Below, in pieces: positions 19,680 to 28,539 of a stretch of DNA of 64,000 nt; position 1 is the first letter of the stretch; each line of letters starts with the position of its first letter. The translations under genes were made by a program, and so were the position numbers. The DNA comes from Providencia rettgeri (lineage in GTDB: Bacteria; Pseudomonadota; Gammaproteobacteria; Enterobacterales; Enterobacteriaceae), in assembly GCF_023205015.1 (NCBI RefSeq), contig NZ_CP096258.1, forward strand, positions 124,001-188,000, read 5' to 3'. Under the pieces are notes generated by a model. That model did no database searches and had not been told where the DNA came from. It worked only from the letters and a program-made list of their open reading frames with translations.

Positions 19680-19774
19680 GGAAGATCGTCGTCTCCGGTG
19701 AGGCGGCTGGATTTCAAATCCAGTTGGGGCTGCCAGCAGTCCCGGGCAGGTTCGACTCCTGTGATCTTCCGCCA
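19680..19774 (+). tRNA. selC: tRNA-Sec(TCA), selenocysteine
   Basis: A 95-base tRNA almost identical by recall to E. coli selC. It starts GGAAGATCGTCGTCTCC, has anticodon loop TTTCAAA with anticodon TCA, a long variable arm, the T arm GGTTCGACTCC, and ends in an encoded GCCA. It decodes UGA as selenocysteine. The 3' end is a well-known integration target for pathogenicity islands, and an integrase remnant follows 164 bases later. Confidence 0.97.
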
Positions 19775-19885
19775 AACGCAGTTTCTGAATTTCTCTCAAA
19801 GTCTATATTTTCCTTTTAAATCAACAAGATTAATCACTTCGAAGTCTGTCTAATTCTCCCCATGTTTACTGGTTTATACCCCTGT

Positions 19886-19935
19886 TTGGGGGCAAAATTG
19901 GGGGCATAATTTTTCCTTATTTTTTGGATGCCCCC
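19886..19935. repeat. GGGGGC arm-type repeats beside the integrase remnant
   Basis: Two direct copies of TGGGGGCA-like sequence (19887-19894 and 19899-19906) are followed by an inverted copy ATGCCCCC (19928-19935). Such short repeats in front of a P4-type integrase gene resemble arm-binding sites of an attachment region. Confidence 0.5.
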
Positions 19936-19938
19936 ACG

Positions 19939-20187
19939 ATGAAGCTTTGCGCCCGCCAGGTAGCGGCCTCAAGGCCAATGGTAACCCCCTATAAAATGAC
20001 CGATGGAGGGGGGTTATATCTCGAGGTTAACACCAATGGATCGAAGGCTTGGAGAATGAAATATCGTTTTGGAGGAAAAGAGAAACGACTTTCTTTTGGA
20101 ATGTACCCACTAGTTTCACTCGCTGATGCGCCCATAATATTCAGGCGAGTGAGTCACGAGTACATTTACGGGAGTAAAAAATATTGA
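19939..20187 (+). pseudogene. Truncated P4-type tyrosine integrase (N-terminal domain only)
   Basis: The first 64 residues or so match the N-terminal arm-binding domain (DUF4102) of P4-family integrases: MKLCARQVAASRP, YKMTDGGGLYLEV, GSKAWRMKYRFGGKEKRLSFGMYPLVSLADA. After LADA the reading continues for about 20 unrelated residues to a stop. No core-binding or catalytic domain (R-H-R-Y) follows on any frame. Intact relatives are about 400 residues. It is therefore a remnant of an element integrated at selC. Confidence 0.8.
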
Positions 20188-20878
20188 TTGTGACTGTGGA
20201 CTATGAACTTTCTATCAAGTAAACCAATCATTTTAAAACGATCCAAAGAACTGTATTTGCTTGCATAGGTAGGGAGAAGGTGGAAGAGCTGATTATTTGT
20301 TATGTATAAGTGGTCATGTAACGCATTGTTTTATTACGTATTTTATTTTATGAATTATATCTTATAAATAAGGCGTAATATAACAGTATATCGCAATTTA
20401 TTTAACACAATAAGATTATGCTAATAAAAACAAGGTGTTAAAATTAATATTTGCATAAAGAAATTACTTTAACGTTATAAACTCATTACAAATCAGTGAA
20501 TGGTTGTAAGTAAATATCTCAAAAACTCCATTTCGGAGTACATAAAATATATTTAACTAACGAAATACGCTTTCTGTGTGTTTTTTTTGTTTTTGTTAGT
20601 TATGTTAATTCTTAGTTCTGACTTATTTATTATTTTAAGATTAAAATTCTAATTTTGATGATCTGAGAGGTTATTGATGAAAATAATGATAAATCTTAAG
20701 TTTTTAATTTTCATTTAATATCAATGAGTTAATTTGATATTTTTCGTTACATTCTACAAGGTAAATACATACTTTAGCGATATCTGCGTACGCATTTTAC
20801 GGATATTATTCATTTCGTTCCTCACAGCAGGTAAATAATTTTTAATTTAATTACTCTTTAATATATAAGGTATACAAA
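20188..20878. other. AT-rich leader region of the first fimbrial operon
   Basis: About 690 bases without a supported gene. It lies between the integrase remnant and the pilin gene and probably holds the fimbrial promoter. I found a small hairpin ACTCC/GGAGT near 20527-20541, but no long inverted repeats of the kind that flank invertible fimbrial promoters and no recombinase gene. Confidence 0.5.
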
Positions 20879-21409
20879 ATGAATAAGACTTTAATCGCAT
20901 TATGCTTAGCGTTAACTACGACTTCTATTTCTGCAATGGCTGCGGATGCTGGTTCTGGTAAAATTACATTTAAAGGAACTGTAAATAGCGGTGCTTGTAC
21001 AATTGCTCCTTCTGATGTTAATAAAGAAGTTCAATTAGGAAGTATTTCAGCGGCTAATTTAGCTACTGCGGGTAAAACAGGTCCATTAAATACATTTGAA
21101 TTAAAATTACAAGATTGCCAACTTGATTCAGGTACTGCAGGCTCACCTTATTCTAAAGTAAAAATTACATTTAATGGTCAACCTGATACAGCGAAAGCAA
21201 CATTATGGTCAAACTCAGGCAGTGCAGATAACGTTGCTGTGGCATTCTTTGATAATGCAGGTAAAACAATCAAGCCAGGTGAGACTTTAGAACAAACACT
21301 GAAAGCATCTGAAACCACTATTATTTTATCTGCTCAAGCAGAATCAACTGGTACAGCAACTTCAGGTAGCATCAGCTCTGTTGCAAACTATGTATTAAGC
21401 TACGAATAA
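20879..21409 (+). CDS. Type 1-like major fimbrial subunit (pilin), operon 1
   Basis: Secreted pilin of 176 residues. A signal peptide of about 21 residues ends SAMA-A. The mature part has the pilin pattern KITFKGTVNSGACTI with Cys40 and Cys80 able to form the usual disulfide, and the C-terminal beta strand VANYVLSYE with a penultimate tyrosine, as used in donor-strand exchange. It is first in its operon and is separated from the usher by a hairpin, which fits high-level expression of the main shaft subunit. Closest named pilin cannot be decided by eye. Confidence 0.92.
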   Translation: MNKTLIALCLALTTTSISAMAADAGSGKITFKGTVNSGACTIAPSDVNKEVQLGSISAANLATAGKTGPLNTFELKLQDCQLDSGTAGSPYSKVKITFNGQPDTAKATLWSNSGSADNVAVAFFDNAGKTIKPGETLEQTLKASETTIILSAQAESTGTATSGSISSVANYVLSYE

Positions 21410-21432
21410 GATAGCCATTATGTCTAGCCCAA

Positions 21433-21460
21433 AAGCTTTACGCTAATTAGCGTAAAGCTT
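21433..21460 (+). terminator. Perfect palindrome between pilin and usher genes
   Basis: A 28-base perfect palindrome starting AAGCTTTACGCTAA with no T-run after it. Such hairpins between pilin and usher genes typically act as partial terminators or protect the pilin mRNA from 3' decay. Confidence 0.75.
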
Positions 21461-21494
21461 TGTATTCCCCCACTACAATAATAAGAGTGCCAAC

Positions 21495-23978
21495 ATGTAT
21501 TTTAAGAAAAAAAATATAGGTTATATGATCTCACTCATTATATGTGGTGGGTATGCTAATGCTGAAACCTTTAATATTAATGCACTTAATTTATCTGTCG
21601 AAGATAATATTGATTTAAGCTATTTTGAGAAAAATAGTTTAAATGAAGGTCTGTATGAATCGGATGTTATTTTAAATGACAAAAAAATTATCCGTGGCGA
21701 AAAAATTAAATTTATTAGCAATAACGGTATTATTGAGCCGTGTATTACAGCACAGTTAATAAAACGTTTTCCTTTAAATAAAGAAGCGAAAGAAAAATTA
21801 ATTTCGTCTCAAGAAGATAACTGTATTAATTTATCATCTCTCGATGAAAATGTAGCTATCGATTTTAATGATAGTGAACAAGTTCTTGTTATTTCTATTC
21901 CACAAAAATACATGGAATCCACTTATTCTTCGTGGGTTAGCCCGGAAATGCGCGATTACGGCATTGCAGGCTTAATTTTAGATTACACAATTAGTGATAA
22001 TCATTTAGTTCGCAAAAATGAAGCAACACGTAACCAGTTATATGCTTTCGGTAATGTGGGAGCAAACTTAGCGCAATGGCGTTTACGTGCAAATTACCAA
22101 TATGAAAACAAGTTAGTAGGCGAGGATGGGCGTAGCGGTAAGAAACAAAGCTTAGACTGGGACCAAGTCTATGCTTTTAGGGACATTGCTAGTTTATCGG
22201 CAAAGCTGTTTGCTGGGGAAATCTTTGTTAAATCTGACTTATTTGATAGCGTGCGTTTCAAGGGCGTGAGCATTTTTACAGACGAAAGCATGATGCCACC
22301 TAATCTTAGAGGTTACGCACCTCAAGTTACGGGGATTGCTGCCTCAAATGCAACAGTCACATTATCACAAAATGGCCGTATTATTAGCCAAGTAAAAGTC
22401 CCCGCAGGTCCTTTTGTTATTAAGGATTTAAGCCAATCCGTCATGGGAACCATTGATGTTACAGTGACAGAGGATAACGGTAAAGAAACAAAGTTTCAGT
22501 TTACAACAACCAATATTCCGTTTTTGACTCGTAAAGGTCAAGTTCGCTATACCATGAATTTAGGCCAGTTATCCCCTAAAAATGGAACCTATGCTGACGA
22601 TAATTTCATGACGGTTGAAAGCTCAGTTGGGGTATTTAACAACACCTCTGTTTTTGGTGGGTTAGTAGCGACTTCAGGGAATAAATATCAAGCCGTTAAT
22701 ATAGGTATTGGTCAAAACCTCGGTTTTTTAGGTGCTTTCTCGGTGGATATCACCCAATCTTACGCAGATACCTTGTTAGGGCGTGAGAAAGGAAAAAGCT
22801 ATCGTATTAACTATGCAAAAGACTTACCCAGTATTGATGGACAGCTGACGTTAACAGGCTACCGTTTCGCAGACAGAACATTTAACTCATTATCCAATTT
22901 TGTTGAGCAAAACTTTGTAGACAGACAAGAAATCGATACAAATAAAGATAAGCATGTTTTTTCATTGTCTTACGCTCAGCAATTACGCGGCATCAATGCA
23001 AGTGCAAATATCACGGCATCACGTAAGACATATTGGAATGGCAAGCAAAATAACTATTTTAGTGTAGGTTTAAATAAGTTCTTTGATGAAGGTGTCATGA
23101 AAGGCGGGAATATATCACTGTCTTTAAACCAAGTTCGTGGCTCTAATAATAAAACGGATAACCAAATTTATTTGTCTGTCAGTAAGCCATTAAGTTCTGA
23201 AGACAAAAATGCATCAATATCTTATTTTGCATCTTATAGCGACAATACCAAACGCTATACTAATAACGTTAATTACAGCCGACATGTTGATAAAAACACG
23301 AATTATAATTTAACGGCATCAACCCAAGATGGTTTATCGGAAGGTATGGTCAGCACTTATGTGTCACACAGCGCTGATGCAGGGCAAGTACAAGTGACAG
23401 GCGCATTATCAGACTCAATGAGCTCACTCAGTATGACAATGAGTGGTTCAGTCACTGCGACACAACACGGTATTTCAGCTCACCGCCTCACGTATCGTGA
23501 CCAATCTCGATTAGTGGTTGATGTACCAAATGCTAAAGGCGTTATTATTGAAAATGGTAGTGCAACAACAAACAGTCGTGGATTAGCGACTATCAGTAAT
23601 GTACCAACCTACTATAATATGGAATATAAGGTTGACGTGAATAATCTTCCAGATACCGTGAATATTGATGATAACGTTTTAGCGTCTACACTCACGGATG
23701 GGGCAATAGGCTATGCTAAAATGGATGCGGATATAGGTAAATCATTGATAACAAGAGTTAAATTATCTAATGGTCAATATCCACCATTAGGCTCAGTGGT
23801 GAAAAATAACGTAACGGGTAAAGTTTCAGGCATTATTGCTGAATCTGGCATCGTATACTTAACTGGTTTGAATATGGGCGACCAACTTAGCGTCAATTGG
23901 GGTGATGCTCAAACGTGTACATTCCTTGCTGACAGTCTGCTTGCTAAAAGTAGCGATTCAATGACTTGTAGTCACTAA
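21495..23978 (+). CDS. Fimbrial outer-membrane usher, operon 1
   Basis: Usher of 827 residues (PapC/FimD family) that forms the outer-membrane pore and assembles subunits delivered by the chaperone. A signal peptide ends GGYANA; the N-terminal periplasmic domain (FNINALNLS) follows. The plug/barrel region has FDSVRFKGVSIFTDESMMPPNLRGYAPQVTGIA and the C-terminal domains end NMGDQLSVNWGDAQTCTF, with a paired cysteine near the end. It lies between pilin and chaperone genes, an order seen in some chaperone-usher classes. The protein looks intact. Confidence 0.95.
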   Translation: MYFKKKNIGYMISLIICGGYANAETFNINALNLSVEDNIDLSYFEKNSLNEGLYESDVILNDKKIIRGEKIKFISNNGIIEPCITAQLIKRFPLNKEAKEKLISSQEDNCINLSSLDENVAIDFNDSEQVLVISIPQKYMESTYSSWVSPEMRDYGIAGLILDYTISDNHLVRKNEATRNQLYAFGNVGANLAQWRLRANYQYENKLVGEDGRSGKKQSLDWDQVYAFRDIASLSAKLFAGEIFVKSDLFDSVRFKGVSIFTDESMMPPNLRGYAPQVTGIAASNATVTLSQNGRIISQVKVPAGPFVIKDLSQSVMGTIDVTVTEDNGKETKFQFTTTNIPFLTRKGQVRYTMNLGQLSPKNGTYADDNFMTVESSVGVFNNTSVFGGLVATSGNKYQAVNIGIGQNLGFLGAFSVDITQSYADTLLGREKGKSYRINYAKDLPSIDGQLTLTGYRFADRTFNSLSNFVEQNFVDRQEIDTNKDKHVFSLSYAQQLRGINASANITASRKTYWNGKQNNYFSVGLNKFFDEGVMKGGNISLSLNQVRGSNNKTDNQIYLSVSKPLSSEDKNASISYFASYSDNTKRYTNNVNYSRHVDKNTNYNLTASTQDGLSEGMVSTYVSHSADAGQVQVTGALSDSMSSLSMTMSGSVTATQHGISAHRLTYRDQSRLVVDVPNAKGVIIENGSATTNSRGLATISNVPTYYNMEYKVDVNNLPDTVNIDDNVLASTLTDGAIGYAKMDADIGKSLITRVKLSNGQYPPLGSVVKNNVTGKVSGIIAESGIVYLTGLNMGDQLSVNWGDAQTCTFLADSLLAKSSDSMTCSH

Positions 23979-24000
23979 TGTGATTTAAATGGGTGAAAAA

Positions 24001-24732
24001 ATGACATTATTTAAAAAAGTGCTTTCCGTTGTTTTACTGTCAAGCGTAATGGGTCAAGCATATGCAGTACTTGGGTTAGATAGAACCCGTATTATTTTTA
24101 ATGAAGCCGATGGCGGAACCAGTGTCGTTGTTGAAAACCAAGATGCGGGGTCCTCTTTTTTAGCCCAAACTTGGATAGAGAACCAAAAAGGTGAGAAGCT
24201 GACGAACTCGTTAGTGGCTTTGCCTTTCTTGCAAAAAATTGGCCCTAAGCAGAAAAAACAAATCAAAATTACGTACATGGATGGGCAAAATACATTACCG
24301 ACGGATAGAGAAAGCCTGCTTTATTTCAATGTATTAGGCATTCCACCTCAAGGGAAAGAAGCGAATACAGTTCAATTTACTATCCAATCACGCTTAAAAC
24401 TGTTTTACCGTCCAAAAGGCATTGACTACAAAATATCAGCAGATAAAGATTTTCAGCGGGATTTAAAAGTCACAAAACAAGGTGGAAGTATTACATTGTC
24501 AAACCCAACACCGTTTAATATTGTGATAACAAATATCAATGTCGATCAAAGCAAGGATAAAAATTTTCCTGAAGTGCTTGTAGCTCCGTTTAGTGATTCT
24601 ACAGTGACATTGAAAAACCCTGCATGGAACAGTTTTGAAGTTGCCTATATTGATGATTTTGGTGGATTGAAATTTAATAAATATCAATGTGCAGCGGCAC
24701 CGTCTTGCCAATTACTGCCACAGGCGAAATAA
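24001..24732 (+). CDS. Periplasmic fimbrial chaperone, operon 1
   Basis: PapD-family chaperone of 243 residues that completes the immunoglobulin fold of subunits in the periplasm. A signal peptide ends GQAYA. The first domain starts VLGLDRTRIIFNEADGGTSVVVEN with the conserved Arg of the subunit-binding cleft. LPTDRESLLYFNVLGIPP and the QSRLKLFYRP strand are typical of the family. I took the ATG at 24001 because GGGTGA precedes it, rather than the ATG at 23989. It starts 22 bases after the usher and four bases before the adhesin gene. Confidence 0.95.
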   Translation: MTLFKKVLSVVLLSSVMGQAYAVLGLDRTRIIFNEADGGTSVVVENQDAGSSFLAQTWIENQKGEKLTNSLVALPFLQKIGPKQKKQIKITYMDGQNTLPTDRESLLYFNVLGIPPQGKEANTVQFTIQSRLKLFYRPKGIDYKISADKDFQRDLKVTKQGGSITLSNPTPFNIVITNINVDQSKDKNFPEVLVAPFSDSTVTLKNPAWNSFEVAYIDDFGGLKFNKYQCAAAPSCQLLPQAK

Positions 24733-24735
24733 AAA

Positions 24736-25737
24736 ATGCAAAAGCTGAATCTTACTAAGATGAAAATAAAACAGCAGCTATGGCAAGGAGGGGTATTTTT
24801 TCTCCTTCTTATGTCCGGTACAGCAGCTTATGCAGGAGTGACATGTAGACCAAACTCCAGTACGCCGGGAACGGGAAATCCGTGGAATCCGCTGCCTGAA
24901 GTCTATATCGATATGAATACAACACCCGGTGTGGTTGCTCCAGGGACATTATTGGGCTCTGCGAGTAGTGGTTGGTTTGTATGGGCTTGTGTATTTTCAG
25001 GCTCAAAAGCAGAGCGTACAATTTGGTTTAACAACCAAACCTCGACGAATACAAAAAACTTACTCAAAAATAGCGGCATCAGGCTTTATCAGGATAGTAT
25101 GTATGGTAAGTCTGTTGAAATAACAGCGGACAATACACCATCTTTAGAAGTAGGTTCTTGGGAGGCGGGTGCTAAAAGTGTGGTGTTTGGTTATACATAT
25201 CGAGTTATCCGAGGTACGGGTGAATTAAAATCTTTTGATACTGGTGTTTTTAATGTGGGCTATCACAGTGATTACCAGAGAAGAAATTTTGGGGATATGT
25301 ATCAGGCTAGGATCATCGGGAAACTGGTGAACTACTGTCCAACGCCGATTGTTCGTATGAGCAATAAAGTGGTTGATTTTAAAGAATTAACGGTTGAGAG
25401 CTTTGAAAATGGTAAAACAGTTAAAGAAAATTTTTCTTTAGATTTAGTACCGGATTCAACATGTGAAGCTGCATTAGAAATCAGTGTCGCGTTCCAAAGC
25501 AACAGTGGTGTGGTAAATAAAAAATATATGCTCTTTAACAATGGCCTACAGGCGACAATCACAGATAGAACTAGTAATCAGCAGGTTATGTTTGACCAAT
25601 ATTACTATAAAGGAAGTATCAGTAAACAAAAGCCAGGCTATTTCCCTTATAGTGTCGAGTTATCAAAGAAAGATGATGAAGCCATTAAATCAGGGCAGTT
25701 CAGTAACACTGTGAATGTTTTATTTACTTACCGTTAG
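24736..25737 (+). CDS. Fimbrial tip adhesin or minor subunit, operon 1
   Basis: Product of 333 residues, about twice pilin length, which fits a two-domain tip adhesin: an N-terminal receptor-binding lectin domain and a C-terminal pilin domain. A signal peptide ends AAYA-G. The pilin domain begins near residue 195 (KLVNYCPTPIVRMSNKVVDFKELTV) with a further cysteine in PDSTCEAAL, and it ends NTVNVLFTYR. It is the last gene of the operon. Receptor specificity cannot be read from the sequence. Confidence 0.85.
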   Translation: MQKLNLTKMKIKQQLWQGGVFFLLLMSGTAAYAGVTCRPNSSTPGTGNPWNPLPEVYIDMNTTPGVVAPGTLLGSASSGWFVWACVFSGSKAERTIWFNNQTSTNTKNLLKNSGIRLYQDSMYGKSVEITADNTPSLEVGSWEAGAKSVVFGYTYRVIRGTGELKSFDTGVFNVGYHSDYQRRNFGDMYQARIIGKLVNYCPTPIVRMSNKVVDFKELTVESFENGKTVKENFSLDLVPDSTCEAALEISVAFQSNSGVVNKKYMLFNNGLQATITDRTSNQQVMFDQYYYKGSISKQKPGYFPYSVELSKKDDEAIKSGQFSNTVNVLFTYR

Positions 25738-25826
25738 AAAGTTTGACTCATACTGTGGTGTTTAGCGAATACTGTTTGTGTTCAAAATGCGGAGGTGGGC
25801 TTTTTAGCGGAAAATGACTGACTAGC

Positions 25827-25858
25827 GGTTCTTAATCACGAAAAGTGTATTAGGAACC
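25827..25858. terminator. Hairpin after the first fimbrial operon
   Basis: Stem GGTTCTTAAT/ATTAGGAACC with an inner CAC/GTG pair and one bulged base. It lies between two convergent genes and may end transcription on one or both strands, although no clean T-run follows. Confidence 0.5.
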
Positions 25859-25906
25859 TTCCAGTATTCGTTAGATATTACAGATCTTAATTGGATTAAT
25901 TTTTAA

Positions 25907-26269
25907 CTAGAAATCATGTTTAGCAAAACCAGTCATAATATCCAATTCCATTTCGCGGCCTAATGCCGTCATTGGGTGAACAATTATTAAACCTCGCACG
26001 GACTTCTTCAGCTTGCCAAGGTCGGCTTGTTCTTTTTTCGTAATGGGGCGCTTGAACGGCATGTCCTCCAATTTCTGCGCTTCTTTGCTGAGTTTTTTGT
26101 TACGTAACGCTTTTAGACGAACAATCTCAGTTTCTAATACCGCTTTTTCTTTCTCCAGCTCTGCATACTTTTCTGCTTCATTAGTCAGCTGCATACTTGT
26201 CATCTGATGGCGAATAAGGTCTAAACGGTCACTAAGGAGTTTAATTTGTGTTTTTTCGATTTCTTTCAT
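25907..26269 (-). CDS. yibL: YibL family ribosome-associated protein
   Basis: Small, highly charged protein of 120 residues, close to E. coli YibL throughout. It starts MKEIEKTQIKLLSDRLDLIRHQ, has a coiled-coil stretch KYAELEKEKAVLETEIVRLKAL at about 35-56, and ends KKEQADLGKLKKSVRGLIIVHPMTALGREM. E. coli YibL has been found with ribosomes; its function is unknown. It is divergent from yaiL. Confidence 0.93.
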   Translation of the reverse strand: MKEIEKTQIKLLSDRLDLIRHQMTSMQLTNEAEKYAELEKEKAVLETEIVRLKALRNKKLSKEAQKLEDMPFKRPITKKEQADLGKLKKSVRGLIIVHPMTALGREMELDIMTGFAKHDF

Positions 26270-26568
26270 TATTCATTAACCGTGGATAAATTCTTGTTGG
26301 CAAGTATACACGATTCTGCACAAGAGAGTGTAAAGGGATGTTACCCTATGAATGGCTGTTTCCATTCCAAAATAGACAGTGGCTATGGTAGAGATAAATG
26401 AATACTTATATTTTTTAGAAAATTAAACTACCGCTAAATAGATCGATAGAAGACCAGTTTAGTTTTATGGCCATTGGCATTGAAAGGCTTTTATGTGGAT
26501 GAAGGCCTATCCGGCCTCAGTGGCTACAGGTATAATCACATAATTATCTGATAGATTTAGAGGCGAAG
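26270..26568. other. Divergent yibL/yaiL intergenic region
   Basis: Almost 300 bases that hold the two promoters. Nothing else is recognised. Confidence 0.45.
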
Positions 26569-27108
26569 ATGGCAAAACTCACCTTACAAGAGCAAATGCT
26601 AAAAGCAGGATTAGTCACTAGTAAGAAAATGGCGAAAGTGCAAAGAACGGCTAAAAAATCACGGGTTCAAGCGCGTGAAGCAAGAGAAGCCGTAGAAGAG
26701 AATAAAAAAGCACAACTTGAGCGAGACAAACAATTGAGTGAGCAACATAAACAAATGGTGCAATCCAAAGAGTTTAAAGCGCAAGTTAAACAACTTATTG
26801 AGATGAATAAAGTTGATATTTCAAAGGGAGATATTAGTTTTAATTTCACCGATAATAATGTGATCAAGCAAGTGGTAGTGGACAAGATAACGCAAACACA
26901 GTTGATCAGTGGGCGCCTGGCGATTGCGCGTTTATCGATTGATAACAGTGATGTTAATGAGTATGTGATTATCCCTGCAAGTGTAGCGGATAAAATAACC
27001 CAAAGGGATGCGGATAGTATCGTACTCAATAATGCGCTCAGCCAAGAAGAACAAGATGAAGATGACCCGTACGCGGACTTTAAGATCCCTGACGACCTGA
27101 TGTGGTAA
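26569..27108 (+). CDS. yaiL: YaiL, DUF2058 family nucleoprotein
   Basis: Product of 179 residues, near-collinear with E. coli YaiL. The lysine-rich N-terminus KLTLQEQMLKAGLVTSKKMAKVQRTAKKSRVQAREARE looks suited to nucleic-acid or ribosome binding. The C-terminal domain contains QLISGRLAIARL and IIPASVADKITQRD, and it ends in the acidic tail QDEDDPYADFKIPDDLMW. The role is not established. It stands alone, convergent with the pseudouridine synthase gene. Confidence 0.93.
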   Translation: MAKLTLQEQMLKAGLVTSKKMAKVQRTAKKSRVQAREAREAVEENKKAQLERDKQLSEQHKQMVQSKEFKAQVKQLIEMNKVDISKGDISFNFTDNNVIKQVVVDKITQTQLISGRLAIARLSIDNSDVNEYVIIPASVADKITQRDADSIVLNNALSQEEQDEDDPYADFKIPDDLMW

Positions 27109-27140
27109 TACTCGGCAAATTTTAAGTCGTAGCTTTGGCG

Positions 27141-27830
27141 TTAAAACGGGCTCGCACAGCGAGTATTAACTCTTTCTTGGCTAATGGGATGAACAAAATG
27201 TAGTTCGCTGGCATGTAACATGAGGCGAGATACATGCTCTGGTATTTGGCCCCCATATAAGTCACAGCCTAATATAGGGTAACCTAATTTTTGGCAATGG
27301 ATGCGTAGCTGGTGGGTACGCCCTGTTTCAGGTATTAATTGGACTCGGGTTACTGGGAGCAATGTGCCATTATCTAATGGGTGATGCAGACGCTCAATCA
27401 CTTGGTAGTGGGAGCGGGCAGGTTTGCCATTAATTTCGCAAAGAGACATGCGAGGAAACAACGCTGGGTCTCTTGCTATTGCCGCATCAATGATGCCTTC
27501 ATTATCTGTTAAATGACCACAAAGTAGGGCTTGATATATTTTAATGACAGTGCGCTGGCTAAATTGTTGGCTCAGCGCGGCATTGATTGCTTTATTACGA
27601 GCCACTACCATCAATCCAGATGTGCCAAAATCGAGGCGGTGAACAAGAGTACATTCAGGGAATATTTGTACTAATCGGTGATGGACGGAATCTACGTTTT
27701 GAGGATTTTTTCCAGAAAGGCTGAGTAGGCCACTTGGCTTGTTAATAAGAACGAGGTACTCATCCTGATAGATAATTTCTATCTTATCGTGACAGGGTGG
27801 GGCAATAAAGGTGTCGATGATTTCAGTCAT
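27141..27830 (-). CDS. RluA-family RNA pseudouridine synthase
   Basis: Isomerises uridine to pseudouridine in rRNA or tRNA. The 229-residue product shows the RluA-family catalytic motif HRLDFGTSGLMVVA with the nucleophile at Asp67, the N-terminal LVLINKPSGLLSLSG, and the RNA-binding PETGRTHQLRIHCQKLGYPILGCDLYGG. There is no S4 domain. The ATG at 27830 with GGAAAA upstream is preferred to the TTG at 27848. It resembles E. coli RluA, but whether it is the true orthologue with the same target cannot be decided by eye. Confidence 0.9.
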   Translation of the reverse strand: MTEIIDTFIAPPCHDKIEIIYQDEYLVLINKPSGLLSLSGKNPQNVDSVHHRLVQIFPECTLVHRLDFGTSGLMVVARNKAINAALSQQFSQRTVIKIYQALLCGHLTDNEGIIDAAIARDPALFPRMSLCEINGKPARSHYQVIERLHHPLDNGTLLPVTRVQLIPETGRTHQLRIHCQKLGYPILGCDLYGGQIPEHVSRLMLHASELHFVHPISQERVNTRCASPF

Positions 27831-28018
27831 TAGCTTTTCCAGCAACAATGGGCGCTGATAATAACCAATTTTTTGTCGGCTGGCGAACGCTTGCCACTAA
27901 TATTGGGGAAATTTATTGTTCAGGCTAAAATCAAAGCCGTGGTTTGCACATGCATTGTGCTCTATACTGCGCGTTGTAAAAGCTGAGTCAATATAAGATT
28001 AATTAGGTGGTAATGGCG

Positions 28019-28495
28019 ATGAATGGAACGATCACAACGTGGTTCGAAGATAAAGGTTTTGGATTTATCAAAGATGAGAATGGCGATAACCGTTATTTTC
28101 ATGTGGTTAAGGTTGCCAACCCTGAGTTGATTAAAAAAAATGCTGTAGTGACTTTCGAACCAACGACAAATAATAAAGGGTTGTCCGCATTTGCGGTCAA
28201 GATCATACCAGAAAGCAAATACATTTATATTGCTGGTGAGCGGATTAAGATTGCATCAATCAAATCTTACCGTGTTTATTCGGTGGAGGTGCCAGCAGAT
28301 ACGCGTATTGATAAAGAGAATACCGTTTTATCAATTGGTGCATTGATGAATAGTATCAAACCAAAATCAGATAAAGTGGGCCAAATGCGCTCATTAAAAA
28401 AATTAGAAATTAGTACATTACACGGGACATCGTTAACATTTTCGGAAGACGAAATTGATATCGATGAGGCTGTGAAGCAACTCAAATTTAAATGA
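28019..28495 (+). CDS. Protein with N-terminal cold-shock-like domain, function unknown
   Basis: Product of 158 residues. The first 70 residues look like a cold-shock (OB-fold) domain: GTITTWFEDKGFGFIKDENGDNRYFHV resembles the RNP1 motif KGFGFI and the following strand. The remaining 90 residues (IAGERIKIASIKSYRVYSVEVP onward) match no family I recognise. Free cold-shock proteins are about 70 residues, so this is a two-domain protein. The start at 28019 follows AGGTGG by eight bases. It stands alone and is followed by a hairpin. Confidence 0.8.
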   Translation: MNGTITTWFEDKGFGFIKDENGDNRYFHVVKVANPELIKKNAVVTFEPTTNNKGLSAFAVKIIPESKYIYIAGERIKIASIKSYRVYSVEVPADTRIDKENTVLSIGALMNSIKPKSDKVGQMRSLKKLEISTLHGTSLTFSEDEIDIDEAVKQLKFK

Positions 28496-28504
28496 TTATT
28501 TGCA

Positions 28505-28539
28505 AAGTAAACAGTACCGTCTATGGGTGCTGTTTACTT
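28505..28539 (+). terminator. Hairpin after the cold-shock-domain gene
   Basis: A perfect 10-bp stem AAGTAAACAG/CTGTTTACTT begins nine bases after the stop codon. No clear T-run follows, so it is a probable rather than certain terminator. Confidence 0.55.

Noticed and set aside
20116..20187. Functional short integrase
   Set aside because: No catalytic residues of a tyrosine recombinase are present and the last 20 residues are unrelated to the family.
20188..20878. Phase-variable invertible promoter for fimbrial operon 1
   Set aside because: I looked for long inverted repeats and a nearby fim/mrp-type recombinase gene and found neither; the integrase beside it is a truncated P4-type, not a FimB/MrpI-type enzyme.
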